A stretch of 32,211 nucleotides of DNA from Canicola haemoglobinophilus (GTDB lineage: Bacteria; Pseudomonadota; Gammaproteobacteria; Enterobacterales; Pasteurellaceae). The stretch lies in NCBI RefSeq assembly GCF_002015075.1, contig NZ_MUXZ01000029.1, positions 1 through 32,211 on the forward strand. The letters are read 5' to 3'. A program made the position numbers and the translations under genes. Below the pieces are notes generated by a model. The model saw nothing but the letters and a program-made list of their open reading frames with translations. It was not told the DNA's origin and did not search any database. Shown piece by piece: positions 17,092 through 25,646 of the stretch (its first letter is position 1; every line of letters begins with the position of its first letter).

Positions 17092-18585
17092 ATGTTTGAT
17101 CAAATGCTCAATGGATTTAACGCATTTTTTAACTGGGGCAGTTTTTTCTATATCAATTTAGGATTATTTCTCGGGATTATTTTTGGCTCAATTCCGGGAC
17201 TCACTGTAATGCTCTGTTTAGTGCTGTTCTTGCCAATTACTTATTCTCTCGATGCCATTCATTCCTTTATGTTTTTGCTGGGTATTTATTGTGCAGGTAG
17301 CTATGGCGGCTCCATTTCTGCAATCCTAATCAAAACACCGAGTACACCACACGCAACCGCTACCATGTTAGACGGTCACCCATTAGCCTTAAAAGGACAA
17401 GCACAAAAAGCCTTGAATGTTGCTCTCTATGCCTCTTTTATTGGTGGGCTAGTCAGCGCCATCGTGTTGTTATTTTTAGCGCCTGAAGTCGCAAAAGTGG
17501 CGATGAAAATGGGCTCGCCAGAATATTTTCTTATTTGTGCCTTTGGTTTAACCATTATTGCGGGGGTAAGTGGTGAGAGCCTACTAAAAGGCATTATTTC
17601 TGGTTGTTTCGGTTTATTCCTCTCTTTCGTGGGAATGGATCTGATGAGTGGCGATACAATGCGCTTTGCCTTTGATAACTTACATTTATATAGTGGCTTT
17701 GACTTAGTAGTTGTTCTTATTGGTTTATTTGCACTCATTGAAATTATCCATAAAAGTGCGGAGCTAAAATCTGCTAAAAATAAAGAAAAAGCGGACGATG
17801 TTACTTTAGACAAAGGTACATTATCCAAAAGCGAATGGCTACGCTTACCAAAACCACTTACTATCGGCTCGTTGTCAGGTATTTTAGTGGGCATTATTCC
17901 AGGTACTGGTGCATCTATCGCTTCCTTTCTCAGCTATGACTTCTCGCGCAAAGTATCCAAAAAACCAGAAGAATTTGGCAACGGATCTGTTGAAGGTATT
18001 GCTGCGACAGAATGTGCAAATAATGCCATTACAGGCACCGCACTTATTCCACTGTTAACATTAGGTATTCCTGGAGATGCGGCAGTGGCGTTAATGCTTG
18101 GTGCGTTAATGGTCAATGGTTTAACACTGGGACCAAATTTATTTACTGCGCACAGCGACTCTGTGTATGCCATTATGATCGGGCTCATTTTTGTGAATAT
18201 TTTTATGCTTATCCAAGGAAAATATTTACTCAAATTATTCGCTAAAGTGGTAAAAATCCCACAAGAAGTACTTATCCCGATTATTGCCATTTTCTGCTTT
18301 GCTGGCGCTTATTCACTCAAGGAAAGTATGTTTGATGTGGGTACTGCTATCGTGTTTGGCGGCATCGCTTACATTATGGATAAATTAGGATTTTCCGCAG
18401 TTCCAACGCTGCTCGGCTTAGTTCTAGGAGCCTTAACGGAAAAAAATCTACGTCGCTCACTGATGATTTCTGATGGGGAATGGAATATTTTTGTGGAACG
18501 TCCTTTCTCATTAGTTTTCTGCATACTTATTCTGCTAGTTGTCGTGAGCATTATTTATAACAATTACAAAAAAATCAGAAATTAA
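17092..18585 (+). CDS. tctA: Tripartite tricarboxylate transporter large permease (TctA family)
   Basis: 497-residue inner-membrane permease that carries the substrate delivered by TctC, probably driven by an ion gradient. Typical TctA traits include GSIPGLTVMLCLVLFLPITY at the N-terminus, GSYGGSISAILIKTPSTP, and in the second half the matching GIIPGTGASIASFLSYD and LIPLLTLGIPGDAAVALMLG. These repeated glycine/proline motifs are the family signature. About 10-12 membrane segments are visible and the length is typical (about 500). GAGG lies before the ATG. It is 10 bp upstream of the sulfatase gene, in one operon. Confidence 0.95.
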   Translation: MFDQMLNGFNAFFNWGSFFYINLGLFLGIIFGSIPGLTVMLCLVLFLPITYSLDAIHSFMFLLGIYCAGSYGGSISAILIKTPSTPHATATMLDGHPLALKGQAQKALNVALYASFIGGLVSAIVLLFLAPEVAKVAMKMGSPEYFLICAFGLTIIAGVSGESLLKGIISGCFGLFLSFVGMDLMSGDTMRFAFDNLHLYSGFDLVVVLIGLFALIEIIHKSAELKSAKNKEKADDVTLDKGTLSKSEWLRLPKPLTIGSLSGILVGIIPGTGASIASFLSYDFSRKVSKKPEEFGNGSVEGIAATECANNAITGTALIPLLTLGIPGDAAVALMLGALMVNGLTLGPNLFTAHSDSVYAIMIGLIFVNIFMLIQGKYLLKLFAKVVKIPQEVLIPIIAIFCFAGAYSLKESMFDVGTAIVFGGIAYIMDKLGFSAVPTLLGLVLGALTEKNLRRSLMISDGEWNIFVERPFSLVFCILILLVVVSIIYNNYKKIRN

Positions 18586-18595
18586 GGAGCATGAT

Positions 18596-19957
18596 ATGAA
18601 TAAACCCAATATCGTTTTCTATTTTACCGATCAACAACGCTGGGATACGGTTGGTGCTTATGGTCAACCCTTAAACGTTACACCAACATTGGATAAGCTT
18701 GCTGAAGAAGGCGTGCTATTTGAAGAAGCATTTTCATCACAACCTGTATGTGGCCCTTGCCGTTCTATTTTCCAAAGTGGTTTATATCCAACAGAAACTG
18801 GGTGTTTCCGCAATAATATTGCATTGCCTCAAAACATCAAAACCCTTGCCGATTATTTTACCGAAGATGGCTATGACACTGCCTATATTGGTAAATGGCA
18901 TTTAGCTAGTGATGGTGAATTAGAGGAAGAACCAACCATCGACTACACCATTACTGCCATTCCACCAGAAAGACGTGGTGGTTATAAAGGTTTCTGGCGT
19001 GCTGCTGATGTACTGGAATTTACCTCCCACGGTTATGACGGTTTCGTTTTCGATGAAAATATGAACAAATGCGAATTTAAAGGTTATCGGGTTGATCGTA
19101 TTACCGATTATGCCTTGGAATATCTTGATCAATATAATGGCGAAAAACCATTCTTTATGACCATTTCGCACATTGAACCTCATCATCAAAATGATAGAAA
19201 ACGCTATGAAGGGCCTGATGGTTCAAAAACACGTTTCTCAAATTATGTCTTGCCCCATGATTTAGCAGTCCTTAAAGGTAATGCCGATGAAATGTACCCA
19301 GATTATCTCGGTTGCTGTCGTAGCTTAGATGATAACCTTGCTCGCTTAATAGACAAGTTAAAAGAAAAAGGCATCTATGATAATACCATTATCGTCTTCG
19401 CTTCTGATCATGGTTCACATTTTATGACCCGCAACAAAGACAATAACTTAAATGGCTATGATGACTATAAACGCTCTTGTCACTCATCTGCTCTTCATGT
19501 ACCACTTGTGATTGCAGGCGGAAAATATGTTGGCGGAAAACGGGTTAAATCACTAGTCAGTACCGCGAGCTTACCAAAAACCTTCTTGGCAATGGCTGGT
19601 ATTGATGTGGGCGATAAAATGATCGGTGAAGACTTATTCGACGTAGTAAGCAATAAAGATCCAAACCGCCGTAATGAAGTCTTTGCACAAATCAGCGAAA
19701 GCCGAGTCGGACGTGCAATCCGCACCGAAAAATATCTCTATGCGGTTACTGCACCAGGTAAACATGGAGGAGAACACGCTGGCAGCGATCTTTATCAAGA
19801 AGATTTCTTATATGACCTAGAAAAAGATCCTTATGAGCTAACCAACCTCGTGCGTGATCCAATCTATGAACAAGTGAGAATAGAACTCAGAGAAAAACTC
19901 TGTCAACAAATGGAAATCGCGAAAGAAAAACGCCCAACCATTATTGCGGCGAATTAG
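18596..19957 (+). CDS. Cytoplasmic Cys-type sulfatase
   Basis: 453-residue type I sulfatase that hydrolyses a sulfate ester. The catalytic signature C-x-P-x-R is CGPCR, with Cys52 as the residue converted to formylglycine by the maturase. Calcium ligands are seen in TDQQRWD (Asp12) and in FASDHGSH. GKWHL and HSSALHVPLVI are other conserved stretches. There is no signal peptide, so the enzyme should act in the cytoplasm on imported substrate, unlike most polysaccharide sulfatases, which are exported. AAGGAG precedes the ATG. Haemophilus is thought to lack sulfate assimilation, so the gain may be the carbon skeleton rather than sulfur (inference). The substrate is unknown. Confidence 0.93.
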   Translation: MNKPNIVFYFTDQQRWDTVGAYGQPLNVTPTLDKLAEEGVLFEEAFSSQPVCGPCRSIFQSGLYPTETGCFRNNIALPQNIKTLADYFTEDGYDTAYIGKWHLASDGELEEEPTIDYTITAIPPERRGGYKGFWRAADVLEFTSHGYDGFVFDENMNKCEFKGYRVDRITDYALEYLDQYNGEKPFFMTISHIEPHHQNDRKRYEGPDGSKTRFSNYVLPHDLAVLKGNADEMYPDYLGCCRSLDDNLARLIDKLKEKGIYDNTIIVFASDHGSHFMTRNKDNNLNGYDDYKRSCHSSALHVPLVIAGGKYVGGKRVKSLVSTASLPKTFLAMAGIDVGDKMIGEDLFDVVSNKDPNRRNEVFAQISESRVGRAIRTEKYLYAVTAPGKHGGEHAGSDLYQEDFLYDLEKDPYELTNLVRDPIYEQVRIELREKLCQQMEIAKEKRPTIIAAN

Positions 19958-19962
19958 CATAA

Positions 19963-20000
19963 AAAACGGAGCATTTAGACAAACTAAATTGCTCCGTTTT
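19963..20000 (+). terminator. Intrinsic terminator after the sulfatase
   Basis: Hairpin with arms AAAACGGAGCATTTAG and CTAAATTGCTCCGTTTT (one bulged base, 5-nt loop) starting 6 bp after the stop codon and ending in T4. It closes the transporter-sulfatase operon. Confidence 0.85.
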
Positions 20001-20114
20001 ACATCCCAAACAGCATTTTCTCCATTCAATGGAAATGGCTATTTTTAGCTTTCACATCAATTATATAAACAACAAGTGCGGTGTTTTTTGTTACCTTATT
20101 TGATATAGTTTTTA

Positions 20115-20142
20115 TTGATTTTACTTTAATTGTATGTACAAT
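20115..20142 (+). promoter_or_regulatory. brnTA promoter with overlapping operator-like palindrome
   Basis: -35 TTGATT (20115-20120), 16-bp spacer, -10 TACAAT (20137-20142). The -10 is the right half of a perfect palindrome ATTGTA-TG-TACAAT (20129-20142), placed 30 bp before the toxin ATG. Type II antitoxins of the BrnA kind repress their own operon, so this palindrome is a good operator candidate. Confidence 0.6.
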
Positions 20143-20171
20143 CTAATGAATTTCAAAAAATATCATAAGTT

Positions 20172-20441
20172 ATGAAAATTGAGTATGATAAAACAAAAAA
20201 TCAACGCAATACCGAAGAAAGAAATCTACCATTTGATCTTGACCTTGATTGGGATACTGCTCTGATTTGGCAGGATAAAAGAAAAGATTATCCCGAACCA
20301 CGTTTATGTGCTTTTGCACTCCTTTACAAACGACTACATCACATATGTTTTACACCAATAACAGATGGAATTAGAGTTATTAGTTTTCGCCGAGCAAATA
20401 CAAGAGAGGTAAAAAAATATGAAAGTTGGAATTTACGATGA
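20172..20441 (+). CDS. brnT: BrnT family toxin of a type II toxin-antitoxin pair
   Basis: 89-residue protein of the BrnT (DUF497) family, RelE-like ribonucleases that stop translation when free of antitoxin. Family features: N-terminal IEYDKTKNQRNTEERNL (usual form FxWDxxKxxxNxxKH), a central acidic strand DTALIWQDKRKDYPEPR, and the C-terminal GIRVISFRRANTREVKKYE, which holds the conserved R-I/V-I-S-x-R-x-A core. The sequence is complete. It precedes and overlaps the antitoxin by 23 bp, the normal brnT-brnA order. No strong ribosome site is seen. Confidence 0.9.
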   Translation: MKIEYDKTKNQRNTEERNLPFDLDLDWDTALIWQDKRKDYPEPRLCAFALLYKRLHHICFTPITDGIRVISFRRANTREVKKYESWNLR

Positions 20442-20682
20442 TCCTTTTGAAAATACAGAATACACAGAAGAAGAACTAGATCAATTTCGCCCTATTCAAG
20501 ATGTGATGCCTGCAGAATTTCTGACAATGGTCAAAAGACATCGTGGTAAACAAAAAGCACCAACAAAACAAGCAATTACTATTCGTTTATCCCCTGAAGT
20601 TGTCAACGCCTTTAAAGCGACAGGAAAAGGATGGCAATCTCGTATTAATGAAATTTTATTAAAACATGTAAATTCAATGTAG
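20419..20682 (+). CDS. brnA: BrnA family antitoxin
   Basis: 87-residue BrnA (DUF4415) antitoxin that binds and blocks BrnT. The N-terminus is acidic (DDPFENTEYTEEELDQFRPIQD). The C-terminal ribbon-helix-helix type DNA-binding part carries KQAITIRLSPEVVNAFKATGKGWQSRINEILLKHV, the standard family motif. GAGAGG stands before the ATG inside the end of brnT, consistent with coupled translation. It likely represses the brnTA promoter through the palindrome at 20129. Confidence 0.92.
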   Translation: MKVGIYDDPFENTEYTEEELDQFRPIQDVMPAEFLTMVKRHRGKQKAPTKQAITIRLSPEVVNAFKATGKGWQSRINEILLKHVNSM

Positions 20683-20691
20683 GTTTCTTTA

Positions 20692-20720
20692 TTGGCTTAC
20701 CCCGAGTTAATCTGTATAAT
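20692..20720 (+). promoter_or_regulatory. Sigma-70 type promoter of the lipoprotein gene
   Basis: -35 TTGGCT (20692-20697), 17-bp spacer and a perfect -10 TATAAT (20715-20720), 32 bp before the ATG. Confidence 0.7.
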
Positions 20721-20751
20721 TAACGTACTTTATTTTCTTTAGGAATCTTTT

Positions 20752-21279
20752 ATGTTCAAAAAAGTATCTTTGGTTTTATGTATTGGTCTGATTTCAGCTT
20801 GTTCAATGAATTCTGTCACTTCTTATATTCCATTTATGAGCGATAGCAAAACAGTCATCAATTTAGACAAAGATAAAATCGATCAAAAATCTTACGCCAC
20901 AGCTTACGAGGCAACGGTACAAAGTTACCAAGGACGTGTAAATAAAGAATATCATGTAAATTCTTTCGCAAGTGGTGCAAAAGATTGGTATTCAGCACGA
21001 ATTTTAGTGCCTGTTGAGCAAATTAAAGAAAAATTGTTTCAAGGTAATGGCTTAGATAGCAATGTTTATGCTTATTATAGCGGTGTTCTGTTTGCTTCAG
21101 AATTACAAACAAACTTTAATAGATTAAGCTCAACTTGTTGGAGCCATATTGATCAAGCAAGTGCAACTCAAGGTATTTATGATGCCATGTTAGATTTACA
21201 AAATAATCGAGTTCGTGCCGAAGATGATGAATATATTGCACAAGGTAGTGAACAAATTTTAAAACTTTGCACAAAATAA
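20752..21279 (+). CDS. Putative outer-membrane-type lipoprotein of unknown function
   Basis: 175 residues. The N-terminus is a lipoprotein signal: MFKK, a hydrophobic stretch, then lipobox ISAC with Cys17 as the lipidated residue. The residue after Cys is Ser, which in general favours outer-membrane sorting. The rest has no motif I recognise. It is rich in polar residues, with SYATAYEATVQSYQGRVN and a single Cys pair further on (SSTCWSH and the C-terminal LKLCTK) that could form a disulfide. It has its own promoter and terminator and so is probably a single-gene unit. Function is unknown. Confidence 0.8.
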   Translation: MFKKVSLVLCIGLISACSMNSVTSYIPFMSDSKTVINLDKDKIDQKSYATAYEATVQSYQGRVNKEYHVNSFASGAKDWYSARILVPVEQIKEKLFQGNGLDSNVYAYYSGVLFASELQTNFNRLSSTCWSHIDQASATQGIYDAMLDLQNNRVRAEDDEYIAQGSEQILKLCTK

Positions 21280-21284
21280 TATAG

Positions 21285-21326
21285 ATCTGTTAACGACCTA
21301 AAGTTGTTAGCAGATTTCTTTTTTTA
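21285..21326 (+). terminator. Intrinsic terminator after the lipoprotein gene
   Basis: 13-bp stem ATCTGTTAACGAC / GTTGTTAGCAGAT (two G-T pairs), 5-nt loop, then a T-rich tail, starting 5 bp past the stop. Confidence 0.8.
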
Positions 21327-21329
21327 ATC

Positions 21330-21364
21330 TTGCTGAAAGGTTTTTGCTTTATTATTTTCAGCAA
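21330..21364 (+). promoter_or_regulatory. Inverted repeat and Cra-like site before fruB
   Basis: TTGCTGAAA (21330-21338) and TTTCAGCAA (21356-21364) form a perfect inverted repeat 36 bp before the fruB ATG. The left arm with its flank, GCTGAAAGGTTTTT, is close to the enteric Cra (FruR) consensus (13 of 14 positions by my reading). Whether this organism has a Cra/FruR protein cannot be seen here. The repeat could also be a hairpin in the leader. Confidence 0.45.
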
Positions 21365-21399
21365 AAAATAGTCAAACTTTACAAAAATAAGGAGCAAGA

Positions 21400-22932
21400 A
21401 TGTTTAATTTGAGCGAACAAAACATTCATTTATCCGCACAAGCGGACAATAAACAACAAGCTATTGAATTAGCGGCAAAAGCATTAGAGCAAGCTGGCTA
21501 TGTGGAAAATGGTTATTTACAAGGTATGTTAGCCCGTGAACAACAAACCTCTACTTTTTTAGGTAATGGTATTGCAATTCCTCACGGCACCTTAGATACA
21601 CGTGCGATGGTAAAAAATACCGGCGTACAAGTTTTTCAATTCCCACAAGGGATCGAATGGGGCGAAGGTAATATTGCTTATATCGTAATTGGAATTGCCG
21701 CACGTTCTGATGAACATTTAGCTTTGTTGCGCCAGCTTACTCATGTTTTAGGCGATGAAGAGAAAGCAGCAAAATTAGCTACCTTGCAAGATGCTCAAGC
21801 ATTTCGTGCCATTTTAATGGGAGAAGAACAATTTTCAGTACAAAAGGAAAATATCAGCTTAGATGTAGATACTGAAAGTTTATTAACCCTAGTAGCGATG
21901 AATGCTGGCAAATTACAACAACAAAGTGCGGTCAATAATCAATTTATTTCTGAAGTCATTGCAAATCCAGCACTCCCTTTAGGCAACGGTTTATGGGTAA
22001 CAGACGCGGTGACTGGAAATGAAAAAAATGCCTTAGCCTTTAGCCGTGCAAAACAAACGTTTAGCAATAATGGTAAAGCAGTAAAAGGCGTATTAACCCT
22101 TGCTTGTATCAATGATCAAATTAATGAAACCCTTGCTCGCTTATTAGATAGCGAAGTACAAAAAACCTTACTTGAAGGTTCTGCAGAACAAATTTTGGCA
22201 GCGCTTAATAGTGCAGAAAAAACTGTGGAAAATCCTACCGCACTTTCTACTGCAGCAACCGAGCAAAACACAACAGCTCAAGGCGTAGTAGGTACATTTA
22301 CTGTCCGCAATGAACATGGTTTACATGCCCGTCCAAGTGCACTTTTAGTTAATGAAGTGAAGAAATTCAATGCCAAAATTACGGTGGAAAACCTCACTCG
22401 CAACACGGCTCCAGTTAGCGCAAAAAGTTTGATGAAAATCGTTGCATTGGGTGTAACACAAGGTCATCGCTTACGTTTTGTGGCTGAGGGCGATGATGCA
22501 CAACAAGCTATTGAGGCATTAGGCAAAGCCATTGCGGAAGGATTAGGCGAAACAGTTTCAGCGGTGCCACCACAAGAGCCAGATACCATTGAAATTATGG
22601 GGCAAACTACGCCTGCAGAAGCTAGCGCACAAACAACGACAAATGAAAATAACAGCGACAGCGTTGAAGCCGTTTTTGTGATTAAAAATGAACATGGCTT
22701 ACATGCTCGTCCAAGTGCGGTATTAGTCAATGAAGTGAAAAAATATAACGCTACCGTCACGGTGCAAAATCTAGATCGTGATAGCCAATTAGTGAGTGCG
22801 AAAAGTTTGATGAAAATTGTCGCTTTAGGCGTTGTTAAAGGTCATCGTTTACGCTTTGTAGCAACAGGTGAAGAAGCACAAAAAGCTATTGATGGTATTG
22901 GTGCTGCTATTGAAGCAGGACTTGGAGAATAG
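21400..22932 (+). CDS. fruB: Fructose PTS EIIA-HPr fusion protein with two HPr domains
   Basis: 510-residue cytosolic phosphocarrier for fructose uptake. Residues about 1-145 are the EIIA domain, with active His62 in IPHGT. A less conserved middle domain follows (about 150-285). Then come two complete HPr-type domains: NEHGLHARPS with His309, and NEHGLHARPS with His435, 126 residues apart. Both keep the SAKSLMKIVALGV stretch. E. coli FruB has only one HPr domain (376 residues). The extra domain explains the length and, from memory, is also found in H. influenzae FruB. AAGGAG precedes the ATG. It is the first gene of fruBKA. Confidence 0.96.
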   Translation: MFNLSEQNIHLSAQADNKQQAIELAAKALEQAGYVENGYLQGMLAREQQTSTFLGNGIAIPHGTLDTRAMVKNTGVQVFQFPQGIEWGEGNIAYIVIGIAARSDEHLALLRQLTHVLGDEEKAAKLATLQDAQAFRAILMGEEQFSVQKENISLDVDTESLLTLVAMNAGKLQQQSAVNNQFISEVIANPALPLGNGLWVTDAVTGNEKNALAFSRAKQTFSNNGKAVKGVLTLACINDQINETLARLLDSEVQKTLLEGSAEQILAALNSAEKTVENPTALSTAATEQNTTAQGVVGTFTVRNEHGLHARPSALLVNEVKKFNAKITVENLTRNTAPVSAKSLMKIVALGVTQGHRLRFVAEGDDAQQAIEALGKAIAEGLGETVSAVPPQEPDTIEIMGQTTPAEASAQTTTNENNSDSVEAVFVIKNEHGLHARPSAVLVNEVKKYNATVTVQNLDRDSQLVSAKSLMKIVALGVVKGHRLRFVATGEEAQKAIDGIGAAIEAGLGE

Positions 22933-22934
22933 TT

Positions 22935-23876
22935 ATGGCAAAAGTTGCAACTATCACATTAAATACTGCTTATGATCTAGTCGGGCGTTTAAAGCGCATT
23001 GAACTAGGCGAAGTTAACACAGTGGAAACTCTCGGCTTATATCCAGCTGGTAAAGGGATTAACGTAGCGAAAGTGTTGAGAGATTTAGGCGTAGAAGTCG
23101 CAGTAGGCGGTTTTCTTGGTCAAGATAATGCCAGTGATTTTGAAGCGATGTTCAACACAGCGGGTTTGGAAGATAAATTCCAACGTATTGCTGGAAAAAC
23201 TCGAATTAACGTGAAAATCACTGAAACAGAAGCTGATGTAACCGATCTTAACTTTTTAGGCTATGAAATTTCGCCAAGTGCATGGCAAGACTTTGTTAAA
23301 TCCTCCTTAGAATATTGCCAAGCCTTTGATATGGTTGCCGTTTGTGGCAGCTTACCGCGTGGTGTTAGCCCTGAATTATTTGCCGATTGGTTAAAACAAT
23401 TAAAACAGGTTGGCGTAAAAGTCATTTTAGATAGTAGCCATGCGGCTTTAACCGCAGGTTTAAGCGCAACACCTTGGTTAGTAAAACCTAATCATCGTGA
23501 ACTCGAGGCTTGGTTTGGACAACCACTTTCCTCCTTTGAGGAAATTATTGTGGCAGCAAAACAATTAAAAGCACAAGGCATTGCCAATGTGATTATCTCC
23601 ATGGGCGCGGAAGGTTCTGTGTGGCTAAGCGATGAAGCCATTGTCCGTGCACAACCACCAAAATGTGAAAATGTTGTCAGCACGGTGGGCGCTGGTGATT
23701 CTATGGTTGCTGGGCTGATCTACGGCTTGAGTAAACAACTTCCACAACAAGATACCCTTGCATTTGCTAGTGCAGTATCAGCATTTGCGGTATCCCAAAG
23801 TAACGTAGGTATTGATGATGTTGCCTTGTTAGAACCAATTTTAAATAATGTTCAAATTCAATTAATTGAAGGGTAA
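22935..23876 (+). CDS. fruK: 1-phosphofructokinase
   Basis: 313-residue cytosolic PfkB-family kinase that converts fructose 1-phosphate, made by the PTS, to fructose 1,6-bisphosphate. Seen are the N-terminal TITLNTAYDLVGRL, the first PfkB signature near YPAGKGINVAKVLRDLG, and the second signature VSTVGAGDSMVAGLIYG with the catalytic Asp in GAGDS. It begins 2 bp after the fruB stop and ends 4 bp before fruA, so the operon is tightly coupled. Confidence 0.97.
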   Translation: MAKVATITLNTAYDLVGRLKRIELGEVNTVETLGLYPAGKGINVAKVLRDLGVEVAVGGFLGQDNASDFEAMFNTAGLEDKFQRIAGKTRINVKITETEADVTDLNFLGYEISPSAWQDFVKSSLEYCQAFDMVAVCGSLPRGVSPELFADWLKQLKQVGVKVILDSSHAALTAGLSATPWLVKPNHRELEAWFGQPLSSFEEIIVAAKQLKAQGIANVIISMGAEGSVWLSDEAIVRAQPPKCENVVSTVGAGDSMVAGLIYGLSKQLPQQDTLAFASAVSAFAVSQSNVGIDDVALLEPILNNVQIQLIEG

Positions 23877-23880
23877 AAAA

Positions 23881-25584
23881 ATGAAAATATATATTAATCA
23901 AGGGGCAAACATCGGCAATGCAAAAGCCTTTTTGCTACGCCAAGTTTTAGCTACTGCGGCTCAACAACAAGGGCATGAAATGGTGTCTGATGTAGACCAT
24001 GCGGAATTAGCTATTGCCTTTAATCAAATGCCAAATAATGCACAATTGCAAGGTAAAAAAGTGTTTGTGGTTGAGGCTGAACAAGCTTTTAATGCGCCAG
24101 AACAAGCTATTCAAAATGCTTTAGCACAAGCAGTGGATTATGTTGGTACAGAAAATAGCCAACAAAGTACCGTTGAAAGTTCGGTAGAAAATCTTGGACT
24201 TTCTGCGCAAGGCACAAAAAACATTGTCGCTGTTACCGCTTGTCCAACAGGGGTTGCGCATACTTTTATGTCTGCGGAAGCGATTTCTGAATATGCGAAA
24301 AAACAAGGCTGGAATGTCAAAGTAGAAACTCGTGGTCAAGTGGGTTCAAGCAATATTATTTCAGCAGAAGACGTGGCTAATGCAGATTTAGTCTTTATCG
24401 CTGCAGATATTGATGTGGATTTAAGTAAATTTGAAGGTAAACCAATGTATCGCACATCAACAGGTTTAGCTTTAAAGAAAACCGCACAAGAATTTGATAA
24501 AGCATTTAAAGAAGCAAAAATTTATTCGAGTGCAGCAAAAACTTCCGCAAAAGCAACCGCACCTGAAGCGACAGAAGAGAAGAAAGGCTTGTATAAACAT
24601 TTAATGACAGGTGTTTCACACATGTTGCCTCTCGTTGTGGCGGGTGGTTTGTTAATTGCGATTTCCTTTATGTTTGGTATTGAAGCATTTAAAGATCCAA
24701 ATATTGCCGGTGGATTACCAAAAGCCTTAATGGATATTGGTGGCGGTGCCGCATTCCACTTAATGATCGCTGTTTTTGCCGGTTATGTCGCATTTTCTAT
24801 CGCTGATCGTCCCGGATTAGCTGTCGGTCTGATTGGCGGTATGTTAGCAACCACAGCAGGCGCTGGTATTCTTGGCGGTATTGTGGCTGGTTTCCTTGCT
24901 GGTTATGTAGTGAAATTCTTAAACAGCAGTATCCAATTACCCGCAAGCCTAAGTTCTTTAAAACCAATCTTAATTCTGCCATTGTTCGGCTCTGCAATTG
25001 TTGGTTTAGCGATGATTTATATCATCAATCCACCAGTAAAAGCACTTATGGATGCGTTGGTAGAATGGTTAAATACCATGGGACAAACTAATGCGATTTT
25101 ATTAGGCGCAGTATTGGGTGCGATGATGTGTGTTGATATGGGCGGTCCAGTTAATAAAGCGGCTTATACGTTTGGTACAGGTTTAATTGCTTCTGGCGTT
25201 TATACACCAATGGCAGCAGTGATGGCGGCAGGTATGGTTCCACCTATTGGAATGGCAATTGCGACTATTTTAGCGCACAATAAATTTACGGCAAATCAAC
25301 GTGATGCTGGTAAAGCCTCTTTTGTGTTAGGTTTATGCTTTATTTCTGAAGGTGCATTACCATTTGTGGCAGCAGATCCTGTGCGTGTCATTGTTTCAAG
25401 TATTTTAGGCGGTGCAACCGCTGGTGCGATTTCTCTTGGTCTAGCGATTAGCTTAAAAGCACCTCATGGTGGTTTATTCGTTATTCCATTTGTAAGCCAG
25501 CCGTTAATGTATCTTGTAGCGATTGCTATTGGAGCATTAATTACTGGCGTGATTTATTCTGTGATCAAACCAAAAGCAGCATAA
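23881..25584 (+). CDS. fruA: Fructose-specific PTS EIIBC permease
   Basis: 567-residue inner-membrane transporter that phosphorylates fructose to fructose 1-phosphate during import. The N-terminal IIB' domain (about 1-90) lacks the active Cys. The IIB domain has it in ACPTGVAHTF (Cys121). The IIC domain begins about residue 238 (HLMTGVSHMLPLVVAGGLL), with membrane segments to the end and the family motifs MCVDMGGPVNKAAYTFG and FISEGALPFVAADP. I use the ATG at 23881 (MKIYINQG) rather than the TTG five codons earlier, because GAAGGG stands upstream and the N-terminus then matches the family. Confidence 0.97.
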   Translation: MKIYINQGANIGNAKAFLLRQVLATAAQQQGHEMVSDVDHAELAIAFNQMPNNAQLQGKKVFVVEAEQAFNAPEQAIQNALAQAVDYVGTENSQQSTVESSVENLGLSAQGTKNIVAVTACPTGVAHTFMSAEAISEYAKKQGWNVKVETRGQVGSSNIISAEDVANADLVFIAADIDVDLSKFEGKPMYRTSTGLALKKTAQEFDKAFKEAKIYSSAAKTSAKATAPEATEEKKGLYKHLMTGVSHMLPLVVAGGLLIAISFMFGIEAFKDPNIAGGLPKALMDIGGGAAFHLMIAVFAGYVAFSIADRPGLAVGLIGGMLATTAGAGILGGIVAGFLAGYVVKFLNSSIQLPASLSSLKPILILPLFGSAIVGLAMIYIINPPVKALMDALVEWLNTMGQTNAILLGAVLGAMMCVDMGGPVNKAAYTFGTGLIASGVYTPMAAVMAAGMVPPIGMAIATILAHNKFTANQRDAGKASFVLGLCFISEGALPFVAADPVRVIVSSILGGATAGAISLGLAISLKAPHGGLFVIPFVSQPLMYLVAIAIGALITGVIYSVIKPKAA

Positions 25585-25609
25585 AATCAACCGCACTTTA
25601 CAACAACAT

Positions 25610-25640
25610 AAGCCCGGCAATAAGTCGGGTTTATTTTTCT
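25610..25640 (+). terminator. Intrinsic terminator of fruBKA
   Basis: Stem AAGCCCG / CGGGTTT (one G-T pair) with a 9-nt loop followed by a T-rich stretch, 25 bp past the fruA stop. An uptake signal (25590-25598) sits just upstream. Confidence 0.75.
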
Positions 25641-25646
25641 CTTTTG

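Noticed and set aside
17427..17894. 155-codon minus-strand frame opposite tctA
   Set aside because: It lies wholly inside a well-conserved permease gene and has no family motif of its own.
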